Of a stretch of DNA of 64,000 bases, positions 46,543-55,389 are shown in pieces. The notes beneath the pieces were generated by a model. The model made no database searches. It had not been told where the DNA came from and was given only the letters and a program-made list of their open reading frames with translations. Where the stretch lies: positions 48,716 through 112,715 of the forward strand of contig VXSG01000053.1 of NCBI GenBank assembly GCA_009838075.1. Reading direction: 5' to 3'. Made by a program: the position numbers and the translations under genes. The stretch is from Boseongicola sp. SB0665_bin_10. GTDB taxonomy: Bacteria; Pseudomonadota; Alphaproteobacteria; Rhodobacterales; Rhodobacteraceae. Position 1 is the stretch's first letter. Each line of letters begins with the position of its first letter.

Positions 46543-47925
46543 TCAGCCCGGTTCATTCCCGGGGCGCGGCGTCTCGTTGACCATTTCCCGGCCGGCAAGG
46601 ATTGTCTTGTGGATGTCTTCCGCCGCGTCACGACCTTCGGCCACCGCTGTCACCGTCAGGTCGTCGCCCCCCGAGGCGCAGTCGCCACCGGCCCAGACGC
46701 CCGGAACGGAAGTGCGTCCGGATCCGTCAACCTTGATCTTGCCGCCTTCGATCTCAAGCGTGTGCGACGCGCCTTCCAGCGTCTGTCCGATGGCCATGAA
46801 CACCTGGTCGGCCGCCAAACGGAAGGTCTCGCCAGTGCCGACCAGGCCGTTCGCGACGTCGCGCGTATACTGGAACTCCACCTCCTGCACCGCGCCGTCA
46901 CCGACCGCGCGCACCGGTCGCGCATTCGTGACGATGCGCACTCCCTTCGAGGTTGCGAGATCCTGCTCAAAGCGGCTTGCCGACATTCGATCCCGTCCAC
47001 GGCGGTAGACGATGGTAACGGTCTCTGCGCCAAGCAGTCTCGACTGAACGGCAGCGTCGATCGCGGTCATGCCCCCGCCGACCACAACGACGTTGCGGCC
47101 AATGGCGAGGTTGGACAAGTCTTCCGCCTGCCGCAGGTCCGCGATGAAATCGACCGCGTCGTCAACGCCTTGCAGGTCCACTCCCTCGATCTGCAGCGCA
47201 TTCACTCCGGCAAGCCCTATGCCCAGGAATACCGCGTCATGGTCCTTGATCAATGCATCGAGATCCGGCCCGTCCAAATGACGCTTACCTTGCTCCACCT
47301 TGATTCCCCCGATGCCGAGCAGCCATTCGACCTCGGCCTGGGCAAACCCGTCGACCGTCTTGTAGCTGGCGATGCCGTACTCGTTCAGCCCGCCCGGCCT
47401 TTGCCGCGCATCGAAGACAATGACCTCATGGCCGTGCATTGCCAACCGATGGGCACATGCCAGCCCCGCGGGACCCGCGCCGACCACGGCAACCCGCTTG
47501 CCGGTCTTCTCGGCGCGTCCGTAGGGATGACCCTCCCTGGCCATCATGGTGTCCGTGGCGAATCGCTGAAGCCGCCCGATCTCCACCGGACGGCCCTCGG
47601 CCACCTCCCGCACGCACGCCTCTTCGCAGAGCGATTCCGTCGGACAGGCACGCGCGCACATGCCGCCGAGTATGTTCTGGTCGAATATCGTCCTTGCAGC
47701 GGCTTCTGGCGTGCCCGTGGCGATCTGCCGGATGAAAAGAGGAATGTCGATCGTGGTCGGACAGGCGGTCACGCAAGGCGCGTCGTGACAGAAGTAGCAG
47801 CGGTCGGCTGCAACCAGCGCTTCATGCCTGTCGAGCGGCGGATGCAGGTCAGCAAAGTTCCGGTCCAGGACTTCGGACGAATGGCGTCCGGCGGCAATGC
47901 CCGGCGTGAACGGATTGTTGGCCAT
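46543..47925 (-). CDS. preT: NAD-dependent dihydropyrimidine dehydrogenase subunit PreT
   Basis: A 460-residue GltD-like electron-input subunit for PreA. N-terminal iron-sulfur cysteines lie in RCYFCHDAPCVTACPTTIDI and GMCARACPTESLCEEACV, followed by FAD (VAVVGAGPAGLACAHRLA) and NAD(P) (VVVVGGGMTAIDAAVQSRLL) folds. ATG 47925 is chosen (MANNPFTPG); the frame is open 16 codons further, into the operator region. Confidence 0.9.
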   Translation of the reverse strand: MANNPFTPGIAAGRHSSEVLDRNFADLHPPLDRHEALVAADRCYFCHDAPCVTACPTTIDIPLFIRQIATGTPEAAARTIFDQNILGGMCARACPTESLCEEACVREVAEGRPVEIGRLQRFATDTMMAREGHPYGRAEKTGKRVAVVGAGPAGLACAHRLAMHGHEVIVFDARQRPGGLNEYGIASYKTVDGFAQAEVEWLLGIGGIKVEQGKRHLDGPDLDALIKDHDAVFLGIGLAGVNALQIEGVDLQGVDDAVDFIADLRQAEDLSNLAIGRNVVVVGGGMTAIDAAVQSRLLGAETVTIVYRRGRDRMSASRFEQDLATSKGVRIVTNARPVRAVGDGAVQEVEFQYTRDVANGLVGTGETFRLAADQVFMAIGQTLEGASHTLEIEGGKIKVDGSGRTSVPGVWAGGDCASGGDDLTVTAVAEGRDAAEDIHKTILAGREMVNETPRPGNEPG

Positions 47926-47981
47926 GTGGCGGACTCCGTCGCGATTTGTCTCACGCGGTACAGAATGCCACATTCAGAGAT

Positions 47982-47997
47982 TTTATCAATTGGTAAA
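47982..47997. promoter_or_regulatory. degenerate RutR-like operator upstream of preT
   Basis: TTTATCAATTGGTAAA is a 16-base palindrome with one mismatched pair, sharing the CAATTG core of the 44470 operator, 57 bases before the preT ATG. It would bring preTA under the same repressor, but it deviates from the TTGACCA half-site, so the assignment is tentative. Confidence 0.5.
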
Positions 47998-48295
47998 TTT
48001 TTGGCCCCGATCGGTCGGGAAAACTTGCGCAAGGTTTCCTCCGCTTCAGGAGTTTCCGTCTCGCAGCGTGCGCAATGTCGAGTTCGCGGGTGGTGCATGA
48101 AACGATGATCTCTGGCACCGTCCTGCTTCCCGCACATTGGCCCTTTGCGAAACCCCAAGACGATCGGCCGGCTACTGCCGCCTCCCCAGGCACCTGCAGC
48201 ATGGCAATCGCGATCGGCTTCGCCGCTTGTCAAGTTCCAGCACATCCCGAACTGTTTCCGAAATGGGAGATCGAGACATCGTCGCGATTTCCATA

Positions 48296-48345
48296 TTGAC
48301 TGATATTTCAGGCATGAATATTATTATGACCGGATAATCAGTCAA
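48296..48345 (+). promoter_or_regulatory. hipBA promoter inside an inverted-repeat operator
   Basis: Perfect nine-base arms TTGACTGAT (48296-48304) and ATCAGTCAA (48337-48345) flank a near-consensus sigma70 promoter: -35 TTGACT (48296-48301), 17-base spacer, -10 TATTAT (48319-48324). The right arm falls near the transcription start. HipB-type antitoxins autorepress through such repeats. Confidence 0.7.
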
Positions 48346-48354
48346 ATTATTGTC

Positions 48355-48690
48355 ATGCTGCGCACACCACGTACCCATTCGCGCCTAACCGAAGAGGCGC
48401 TGCTCCTGCTTGGCAAGCAGATCAAGCTCGCCCGAAAGCGGCGGCGCATGTCCGAGCACGATCTTGCCGCCCGTGTCGGAATTGCCAGAAGCACGCTGCA
48501 GCTCATCGAGAAAGGCAGTCCTTCCGTCGCGATCGGCCTCGCCCTGGAAGCCGCCACCCTTGCCGGTGTCGATCTGTTCGTGCCGGAGACGACGACGCTC
48601 GTCCCGGAGATAGAGCGGACCGACGACAAGCTCGCCCTGATGCCGCGTTCGATCCGAAAGCCCCGTTACGAGGTCGACGATGACTTCTGA
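48355..48690 (+). CDS. hipB: HipB-like XRE-family antitoxin
   Basis: A 111-residue DNA-binding protein with one XRE helix-turn-helix (GKQIKLARKRRRMSEHDLAA then VGIARSTLQLIEKGSPSVAI). It is followed by a short tail typical of HipB-type antitoxins. It overlaps hipA by 11 bases. No good ribosome-binding site precedes ATG 48355, so translation may be weak or leaderless. Confidence 0.85.
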   Translation: MLRTPRTHSRLTEEALLLLGKQIKLARKRRRMSEHDLAARVGIARSTLQLIEKGSPSVAIGLALEAATLAGVDLFVPETTTLVPEIERTDDKLALMPRSIRKPRYEVDDDF

Positions 48691-49987
48691 GACTGGCCGG
48701 CTCCGCGAGGCCTTCGTCTGGATTTGGCTGCCCGGCAAGACCGCGCCTGTGGTCGCGGGCAGAATTCACTCGGAAGGCGAACACTTCGTCTTTACCTACG
48801 GCCGTTCCTACCTGGCGAGAGACGACGCGATCCCAGTCTATGTGCCCGAACTTCCCCTTCGCGCCGGCGCCATTGTCCCGGAACCGCCACTCGATATCGC
48901 CAATGCCTTGCGCGATGCCACTCCGGACGCCTGGGGCCGTCGAGTCATCTCCCATCGTCTCGCCAGCGGCCACAATCAGGCAAACACGGATGCAGAGCTT
49001 GACGAACTCACCTTCATGCTCAGCTCCAGTTCCGACCGCACGGGAGCTCTCGACTTCCAAGTATCGCCAAGGGAATACACGCCCCGCGCAGACGACAACG
49101 AGACGCTCGAACGATTGCTGGAGTCGGCTGACCTGGTGGACAGGGGCTTGCCCCTGGCTCCCGACCTGGCCGAGGCGTTGCAACACGGCACGGCAATTGG
49201 GGGGGCGAGGCCGAAGGCGCTCATTCGCGACAGGGACAACAAGTATGTCGCCAAGTTCCCCTCGTCGACGGACACCTTCAGTGTCGTCAAGGCCGAGTTC
49301 GTTGCCATGCGACTGGCGGGCTTTGCCGGACTGAACGTTGCGCCTGTGAAGCTCGTCAGGGCAATGGACAAGGATGTCCTGCTGATCCGTCGCTTCGATC
49401 GTGAGCCGACAAAGAACGGATGGATGCGGCGCGCAATGGTTTCCGCGTTGACGCTCCTCAGCCTCGACGAGCGATTCGCCGCCCACGCGTCCTACGAGGC
49501 GCTCAGCGATGTTGTCCGAGCACGCTTTTCCGCTCCTTCGGAGACCTTGGAGGAACTCTTCGCGCGCATGACTTTCAACATCCTCGTCGGCAACTCGGAC
49601 GACCATGCCCGCAATCATGCCGCTTTCTGGGACGGGGAAAGTCTCGCACTGACACCAGCCTATGACATTTGCCCGCAGTCGAGGGCGGGCCGCGAGGCCT
49701 CCCAGGCAATGCAAATTCGTGGCACCGAGCGACGCAGCCAACTGTCGCTTTGCCTCGCGTCCGCGAACAAGTTTCTCATCTCGGAGGAGCGCGCCCTGGC
49801 CATCATGCAGCAACAGATCTCGGTGATCGCAGCCAATTGGAAATCGACCTGCGACGAGGCGAACGTGAACGTTGCTGACCGGCGACTGCTTTGGAGGCGG
49901 CAATTCTTGAACGATCTGGCGTTCGAAGGTCTGGAGGGCCGACTCCATGAAGCCGTTTCGGACTTGCCTGCCGCGTTCGTGGAATAG
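48680..49987 (+). CDS. hipA: HipA-like kinase toxin
   Basis: A 435-residue HipA-family Ser/Thr kinase. HipA of E. coli phosphorylates glutamyl-tRNA synthetase and induces dormancy. The N-terminal HipA domain spans about 10-110, then the P-loop-like GGARPKALIRDRDNKYVAKF (about 174-193), the catalytic loop NILVGNSDDHARNHAAF and the metal-binding AYDICPQ. The catalytic Asp and Asn residues are all present, so the toxin looks active. Paired with hipB upstream. Confidence 0.9.
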   Translation: MTSETGRLREAFVWIWLPGKTAPVVAGRIHSEGEHFVFTYGRSYLARDDAIPVYVPELPLRAGAIVPEPPLDIANALRDATPDAWGRRVISHRLASGHNQANTDAELDELTFMLSSSSDRTGALDFQVSPREYTPRADDNETLERLLESADLVDRGLPLAPDLAEALQHGTAIGGARPKALIRDRDNKYVAKFPSSTDTFSVVKAEFVAMRLAGFAGLNVAPVKLVRAMDKDVLLIRRFDREPTKNGWMRRAMVSALTLLSLDERFAAHASYEALSDVVRARFSAPSETLEELFARMTFNILVGNSDDHARNHAAFWDGESLALTPAYDICPQSRAGREASQAMQIRGTERRSQLSLCLASANKFLISEERALAIMQQQISVIAANWKSTCDEANVNVADRRLLWRRQFLNDLAFEGLEGRLHEAVSDLPAAFVE

Positions 49988-50647
49988 GACATCCCGGTGC
50001 AGCCTGGTCCTGATGAACGCCGCGAGCGGGCGCGGGCCAGAACGAGCCTCGGCGACAGGCCGAAACTTGAGACTTCGAATTCGAGAGACCCTGCCGCAAT
50101 TCGCCGCTCACGCGCCTTTCTTCCCCGACCGCCACGAATTCAGCCGCGTTGCGCCGCGTGGTCTCGGCGTCCTGTGCCGGTGGCAGATCTGGCCGAGATC
50201 GGTAACGTTGCGCGATTCGGCCGCACCGCGACGGCGCCTGCATGGATTTGCTGTTGGCCCTGGTTGATGCCGAATCTCGCAATCCGTCGCCGGGAAGCAG
50301 CCTTGTCCAAGCGCCCTTTTCAGCGTCCACCGTGACAACGGCCAACGATTCAACGAGCACGCTTTCAGGGAGGCGGAATGTTGCGGGCGCCTTGAGGACA
50401 GGTCGGTACAGGCGGCACCCCCCATGGCGATGATCGAAGCCTGGAACGCCATGGAAAGCCGGTCCGGCACGAGTGCCTCTCGCAATCAAGGATCACGATC
50501 CTTCCTTCCAGATCACGTGAACACAGGGAGACCCATTGTTGCACAAGCATGCGCGGCAATGCCTCGCAATGGACATCCGTCCACGTCTTCCAGTCTTGCC
50601 GATGCCCCAATACGTTGCGACCGGCGCTTCACAAGGGTTCCGGACTT
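49988..50647. other. 660-base gap after hipA, no gene supported
   Basis: Several open frames occur on both strands but none has a ribosome-binding site plus a recognisable domain; translations are Arg/Pro/Ala-rich. A minus-strand stretch near 50330-50400 gives a somewhat protein-like translation and could be a gene remnant, but I cannot name it. No IS ends or tRNA were seen. Confidence 0.5.
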
Positions 50648-52315
50648 CTAGAAGAGACCTTCGATCTCGCCCGCATCGTTGAGACAGATTGACTCGGCCG
50701 CCGGGACGCGCGGCAGGCCCGGCATTGTCATGATTTCGCCGCAGATTACGACAATGAACCCTGCCCCGGCCGAAAGGCGCACTTCCCGAACCGGAAGGCT
50801 GTGACCAGTTGGAGCGCCGCGTCGGCTGGGATCGGTAGTGAAGGAATACTGGGTCTTGGCCATGCAAACCGGCAGGCTTCCATAGCCCTGCTCTTCCCAG
50901 AGCTTGAGCTGGTCCCGGATCTTTTGATCGGCCAGGACCTCGTCTGCGCGATAGATGCGCTTTGCGACGGTTTCGATCTTCTCGAACAGGGACATTTCGT
51001 CGGGATACAGCGGCGCGTACTGCGACTCCGTATGATCAATTGTCTCGACAACCTTCCGCGCCAGGTCGGACGAGCCCTTCGAACCATCGGCCCAGTGCCT
51101 GGACACCACGGCCTCCGAGCCATGCCCTTTCACGTAGTCGACCACCTCCTGCACTTCGGCATCCGTGTCCGCGACGAAATGATTGATCGCGACAACGGCA
51201 GGAACGCCAAACTGCTTGATGTTCTCAAGGTGCCTGCCCAGGTTGGCGCATCCCTTGCTGACGGCCCCGACATTCTCCTTGCCGAGATCGCCCCTTTCCA
51301 CGCCACCGTTCATCTTCAGCGCGCGCACGGTAGCGACGATGACAACGGCCGCAGGCTTGAGATCCGCCTTTCGGCACTTGATGTTGAGGAACTTCTCGGC
51401 ACCCAGGTCCGCGCCGAACCCCGCTTCCGTGACGACGTAGTCCGCAAGCTTGAGTGCGGTCGTGGTCGCAATGACCGAGTTGCAGCCGTGGGCAATGTTC
51501 GCGAACGGCCCGCCGTGAACGAATGCCGGATTGTTTTCCAGGGTCTGCACGAGGTTTGGCTGCATCGCATCCTTCAGGAGCACGGTCATCGCGCCGTCAG
51601 CCTTGATGTCGCGGCAGAACACCGGCGAGCGATCACGGCGATAGGCCACGATCATGTCGCCGAGGCGCCTTTGCAAGTCCCCGAGATCCGTGGCGAGGCA
51701 GAGGATCGCCATGACCTCGGACGCCACCGTGATGTCAAAGCCGCCCTCCCGCGGGAACCCGTTGGCCACGCCTCCAAGCGACAGGGTCACCTGCCTCAGG
51801 GCACGGTCGTTCATGTCAACGACGCGGCGCCAGGCGACACGGCGAACGTCGATGTCCTCCGCATTGCCCCAGTAGATGTGATTGTCGATCATCGCGGACA
51901 GAAGCGAGTGCGCCGAAGTGATGGCGTGGAAATCTCCGGTGAAATGAAGATTCATGTCCTCCATCGGAACGACCTGCGCATGGCCGCCGCCGGCGGCTCC
52001 GCCCTTCATCCCGAAGTTGGGCCCGAGCGAGGCCTCGCGAATGCAGATCATCGCCCTCTTTCCAATGGCATTCAGGCCGTCGCCGAGGCCGACGGTCGTC
52101 GTGGTCTTGCCCTCTCCGGCGGGCGTCGGGTTCACGGCGGTGACAAGGATGAGCCTGCCGTCCCTGTGTCCCTTGACCGAGTTGATGAACTCCTGGGAAA
52201 CCTTGGCCTTGTCATGGCCGTAAGGGAGAAGGTGCTCGGCCGGAATGCCCAGCCTGTCCCCTATTTCCTGTATGGGTCTCTTCGTTGCTGCACGCGCGAT
52301 TTCAATGTCGGACAT
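50648..52315 (-). CDS. fhs: formate-tetrahydrofolate ligase
   Basis: A 555-residue enzyme interconverting formate, ATP and THF with 10-formyl-THF. The family's ATP-binding loop [18 protein letters not shown] is at about residue 60, with [20 protein letters not shown] and [20 protein letters not shown] further on, and [18 protein letters not shown] near the end. ATG 52315 has AGGA upstream; an ATG seven codons earlier lacks one. In methylotrophic alphaproteobacteria it works in the oxidative direction and yields ATP from methyl groups delivered by Tdm and Mgd. Formate dehydrogenase follows upstream on the same strand. Confidence 0.95.
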   Translation of the reverse strand: MSDIEIARAATKRPIQEIGDRLGIPAEHLLPYGHDKAKVSQEFINSVKGHRDGRLILVTAVNPTPAGEGKTTTTVGLGDGLNAIGKRAMICIREASLGPNFGMKGGAAGGGHAQVVPMEDMNLHFTGDFHAITSAHSLLSAMIDNHIYWGNAEDIDVRRVAWRRVVDMNDRALRQVTLSLGGVANGFPREGGFDITVASEVMAILCLATDLGDLQRRLGDMIVAYRRDRSPVFCRDIKADGAMTVLLKDAMQPNLVQTLENNPAFVHGGPFANIAHGCNSVIATTTALKLADYVVTEAGFGADLGAEKFLNIKCRKADLKPAAVVIVATVRALKMNGGVERGDLGKENVGAVSKGCANLGRHLENIKQFGVPAVVAINHFVADTDAEVQEVVDYVKGHGSEAVVSRHWADGSKGSSDLARKVVETIDHTESQYAPLYPDEMSLFEKIETVAKRIYRADEVLADQKIRDQLKLWEEQGYGSLPVCMAKTQYSFTTDPSRRGAPTGHSLPVREVRLSAGAGFIVVICGEIMTMPGLPRVPAAESICLNDAGEIEGLF

Positions 52316-52505
52316 TGTGGTTTCCTGCTGAGTCAATTGTTGTGGATTTCAAGTCGGGATGGCCCGAACGGCCAGATGGATACGGCCGGGACCGGCATGT
52401 CGGCCGCGGCCGTGCCGGGCTTGACCAGGAAGACGTCCCTGCAACCAAGGCAGCGCGCGACCTGCGCACCGAATGCTCTCCCTGCCCAACTCGGCCCTCC
52501 GCCCC

Positions 52506-55253
52506 TCATTCGGCCGCGACAGCCTCGAGGGCCTCGACTCGAACCGCGGCGAACTTGAACTCGGGAATCTTTCCGACAGGATCGAGCGAGGGATTCGTCA
52601 ACACGTTCGCGGCGGCCTCGACATAGGCAAACGGCACGAAGACGTTGCCTTCGGCAACAGCCCGGTCGGCACGCGCCATGATCGATATCGACCCGCGTCG
52701 GGTCGTCAACCGTACATGGTCACCAGCCCTGACGCCCAGTTCGCGCAACGTCCTCGGGTGCAGCGAGCAATTGGCTTCCGGTTCCACTGCGTCAAGCACT
52801 TGCGCGCGCCGCGTCATCGAGCCCGTGTGCCAGTGCTCCAGCTGACGGCCCGTGATCAGGACGAATGGATAGTCGTCATCCGGCAATTCGTCCGGCGGAA
52901 CCACCTTGGCAGGCGTGAACTTCGCGCGGCCGTCCGGCCTCGGGAAGCCGTCCCCGAAGACGATGGCCTGCCCGGGATCCTGGGGCGACAAGGACGGATA
53001 CGTGACCGCGTCTTCCTCTTCGAGCCGGTCCCACGTGATGTTGTCGAGCGACTCCATGTTGAGCTTCATTTCCGCAAAGACGTCCGAGGGGTGTTCGTAG
53101 GACCAGTCCAGGCCAAGACGCCTGGCAAGCTCCACCACGATCCACCAGTCCTCCCTTGCCTCGCCCGGCGGGGCGACCACCTGGCGGCCCATCTGAACCT
53201 GGCGGTTGGTGTTGGTGACAGTGCCGTTCTTCTCGGTCCATGCCGAACTCGGCAGAATCACGTCTGCATAGTTCGCCGTCTCGGTCAGGAAAATGTCCTG
53301 CACCACGAGGTGATCAAGCTTGGCCAGGGCATCGCGGGCATGCGCGACATCCGGATCCGACATCGCCGGGTTTTCCCCGAGGACATACATGCCGCGTATG
53401 TCGCCATCATGAACCGCGTCCATTATCTCGACGACGGTGAGCCCCTTTTCGTTCGAGAAGTCACCGGACCTCCAGACCGACGTGAAGGCCGAACGCACGC
53501 CGTCATCGGTGACGCTCTTGTAGTCCGGCAGGAACATCGGGATCAGGCCCGCATCCGAAGCGCCCTGCACGTTGTTCTGGCCCCGAAGCGGGTGAAGCCC
53601 CGTGCCCGGGCGGCCGACCTGGCCGCACATGAGCGCGAGCGAAATCAGGCATCGCGAATTGTCCGTGCCGTGAATGTGCTGGGAAATGCCCATGCCCCAG
53701 AAGATCATCCCCGCCTTCGCCGTCGCAAAGGTCCGGGCAACATCGCGCAGGACATCCGCCGCGATGCCGCAGGCCTCGGCCATCTTCTCGGGCGGGAAGG
53801 CCTTGAGGTGCTCCTTCATCCCTTCCCAGTCTTCCGTGAACGCCTCGATGTACTGCCTGTCGTAGAGATTCTCCTCCACGATCGTCGACATGATCGCGTT
53901 CAGCATCGACACGTCCGCGCCCGGCTTGAACTGAAGCATGTGCGACGCGTGACGCATCAGCCCCTGACCCCGCGGGTCCATCACGATGAGCTTGCCGCCG
54001 CGCTTCGCGAACTGCTTGAAGTAGGTCGCCGCGACGGGATGGTTTTCGGTCGGATTGGCACCGATGACGATTGCCACGTCCGCGTTCTCGATCTCGTTGA
54101 AGGTGGCGGTCACCGCTCCGCTGCCCACGTTTTCGAGCAGCGCCGCAACCGAGGACGCGTGGCAAAGCCGCGTGCAATGGTCGACGTTGTTGTGGCCAAA
54201 GCCCTGCCGAATGAGCTTCTGGAAAAGATAGGCTTCCTCGTTCGAGCACTTGGCCGACCCGAATCCGGCCACGTATGTGTTTCTCTCGTCCCGAAGCCGG
54301 GCCATGCCGCCGGCCGCCACGTCCAGCGCCTCGTCCCAACCAACCTCGCGAAAATGCGTCAGGACGTTCCCGGGATCGACGTCAAGCCCTTTCGCCGGCG
54401 CGTCGTCGCGACGGATCAAGGGCTTCGTCAGGCGATGCGGATGGTCAACGTAATCGAAGCCGAAGCGGCCCTTGACGCAAAGACGGTTCTCGTTCGCCGG
54501 ACCGTCGGCGCCTTCGACATGGAGAATCCTGTCGTCCTTGACCTTGAACGAAATCTGGCAACCGACCCCGCAATACGGGCAGACGCTTGCAACCTCCCGG
54601 TCGTAGTCCTTGCTGTCTCCCTGAACCGTTGCGGGCAGAAGCGCGCCGGTCGGACAGGCCTGAACGCACTCGCCGCACGCCACGCAGGTGGATCCGCCCA
54701 TCAAGTCGTCCTGATCAAAGACGACCTTTGCATCATGGCCACGACCGGCCATCCCGATGACGTCATTGACCTGGACCTCGCGACAGGCACGCACGCAAAG
54801 ATTGCAGTGGATGCATGCATCCAGGTTGACGCGCATGGCAACGTGGCTGTCGTCAATCAGAGGGACCCGGCCCTTCTCAATGGGCGGAAACCGGCTTTCC
54901 GCAACGCCCGTCGCATCCGCCATGTCATGGAAATGCGACGACCTGTCATGCGGCGTCTCCGGCTGGTCGGCCGCAAGCAGTTCGACCACGAGCCTGCGGG
55001 ACTTTTCCGCACGCCCCGAATCTGTGCGGACCACCATCCCCTCGGCAACGGGCCTTATGCAGGACGCGACGAGCGTCCGCTCCCCCTCGACCTCAACCAT
55101 GCAGGCGCGGCAGTTGCCGTCGGGGCGGTACCCCGGCGAAGGCTTGTGGCACAAATGCGGAATCGCGAGGCCGCGGCCATGTGCCGCCTCCCAGATCGTG
55201 GTGCCCTCCGCGACCGAGACCTCCATCCCGTCCATGGTGAACGTGACGGTCAT
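52506..55253 (-). CDS. fdsA: NAD-dependent formate dehydrogenase alpha subunit
   Basis: A 915-residue molybdenum/tungsten bis-MGD enzyme of the FdsA type. In order: an N-terminal 2Fe-2S domain (HLCHKPSPG, GNCRACMVEVEGE), ferredoxin-type clusters (DACIHCNLCVRACRE and STCVACGECVQACPTG), the 4Fe-4S motif CPYCGVGCQISF, then the catalytic domain with the metal ligand Cys in VDHCTRLCHASSV (Cys, not selenocysteine). The C-terminal MopB-binding domain starts near residue 790. CAGGAG precedes the ATG. It converts formate to CO2 and passes electrons to the fused diaphorase encoded upstream. Confidence 0.94.
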   Translation of the reverse strand: MTVTFTMDGMEVSVAEGTTIWEAAHGRGLAIPHLCHKPSPGYRPDGNCRACMVEVEGERTLVASCIRPVAEGMVVRTDSGRAEKSRRLVVELLAADQPETPHDRSSHFHDMADATGVAESRFPPIEKGRVPLIDDSHVAMRVNLDACIHCNLCVRACREVQVNDVIGMAGRGHDAKVVFDQDDLMGGSTCVACGECVQACPTGALLPATVQGDSKDYDREVASVCPYCGVGCQISFKVKDDRILHVEGADGPANENRLCVKGRFGFDYVDHPHRLTKPLIRRDDAPAKGLDVDPGNVLTHFREVGWDEALDVAAGGMARLRDERNTYVAGFGSAKCSNEEAYLFQKLIRQGFGHNNVDHCTRLCHASSVAALLENVGSGAVTATFNEIENADVAIVIGANPTENHPVAATYFKQFAKRGGKLIVMDPRGQGLMRHASHMLQFKPGADVSMLNAIMSTIVEENLYDRQYIEAFTEDWEGMKEHLKAFPPEKMAEACGIAADVLRDVARTFATAKAGMIFWGMGISQHIHGTDNSRCLISLALMCGQVGRPGTGLHPLRGQNNVQGASDAGLIPMFLPDYKSVTDDGVRSAFTSVWRSGDFSNEKGLTVVEIMDAVHDGDIRGMYVLGENPAMSDPDVAHARDALAKLDHLVVQDIFLTETANYADVILPSSAWTEKNGTVTNTNRQVQMGRQVVAPPGEAREDWWIVVELARRLGLDWSYEHPSDVFAEMKLNMESLDNITWDRLEEEDAVTYPSLSPQDPGQAIVFGDGFPRPDGRAKFTPAKVVPPDELPDDDYPFVLITGRQLEHWHTGSMTRRAQVLDAVEPEANCSLHPRTLRELGVRAGDHVRLTTRRGSISIMARADRAVAEGNVFVPFAYVEAAANVLTNPSLDPVGKIPEFKFAAVRVEALEAVAAE

Positions 55254-55389
55254 GCGAATGCTCCTGAACCGGCTTGAGGGACAGGCCGCCCGCGCCTCGA
55301 CGACCTGCGGCGCGGATGCACGATGCCCGGTCCGGTCCCTCGCGACTGTCGCGAAACTCCGTGCGCGCCTCGCATCGTGCGCACCGTCC

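Larger units (their letters stand above)
47926..48354. other. 430-base regulatory gap between preT and hipB
   Basis: It holds a RutR-like site for preT at its left end and the hipBA promoter/operator at its right end, both listed separately. The middle (48020-48280) has open frames but no recognisable gene. The right 80 bases are markedly AT-richer than the surroundings. Confidence 0.6.

Noticed and set aside
52473..55277. 934-codon open frame on the plus strand opposite fdsA
   Set aside because: It runs past both ends of fdsA and encodes no iron-sulfur or other motif; fdsA is certain on the other strand.
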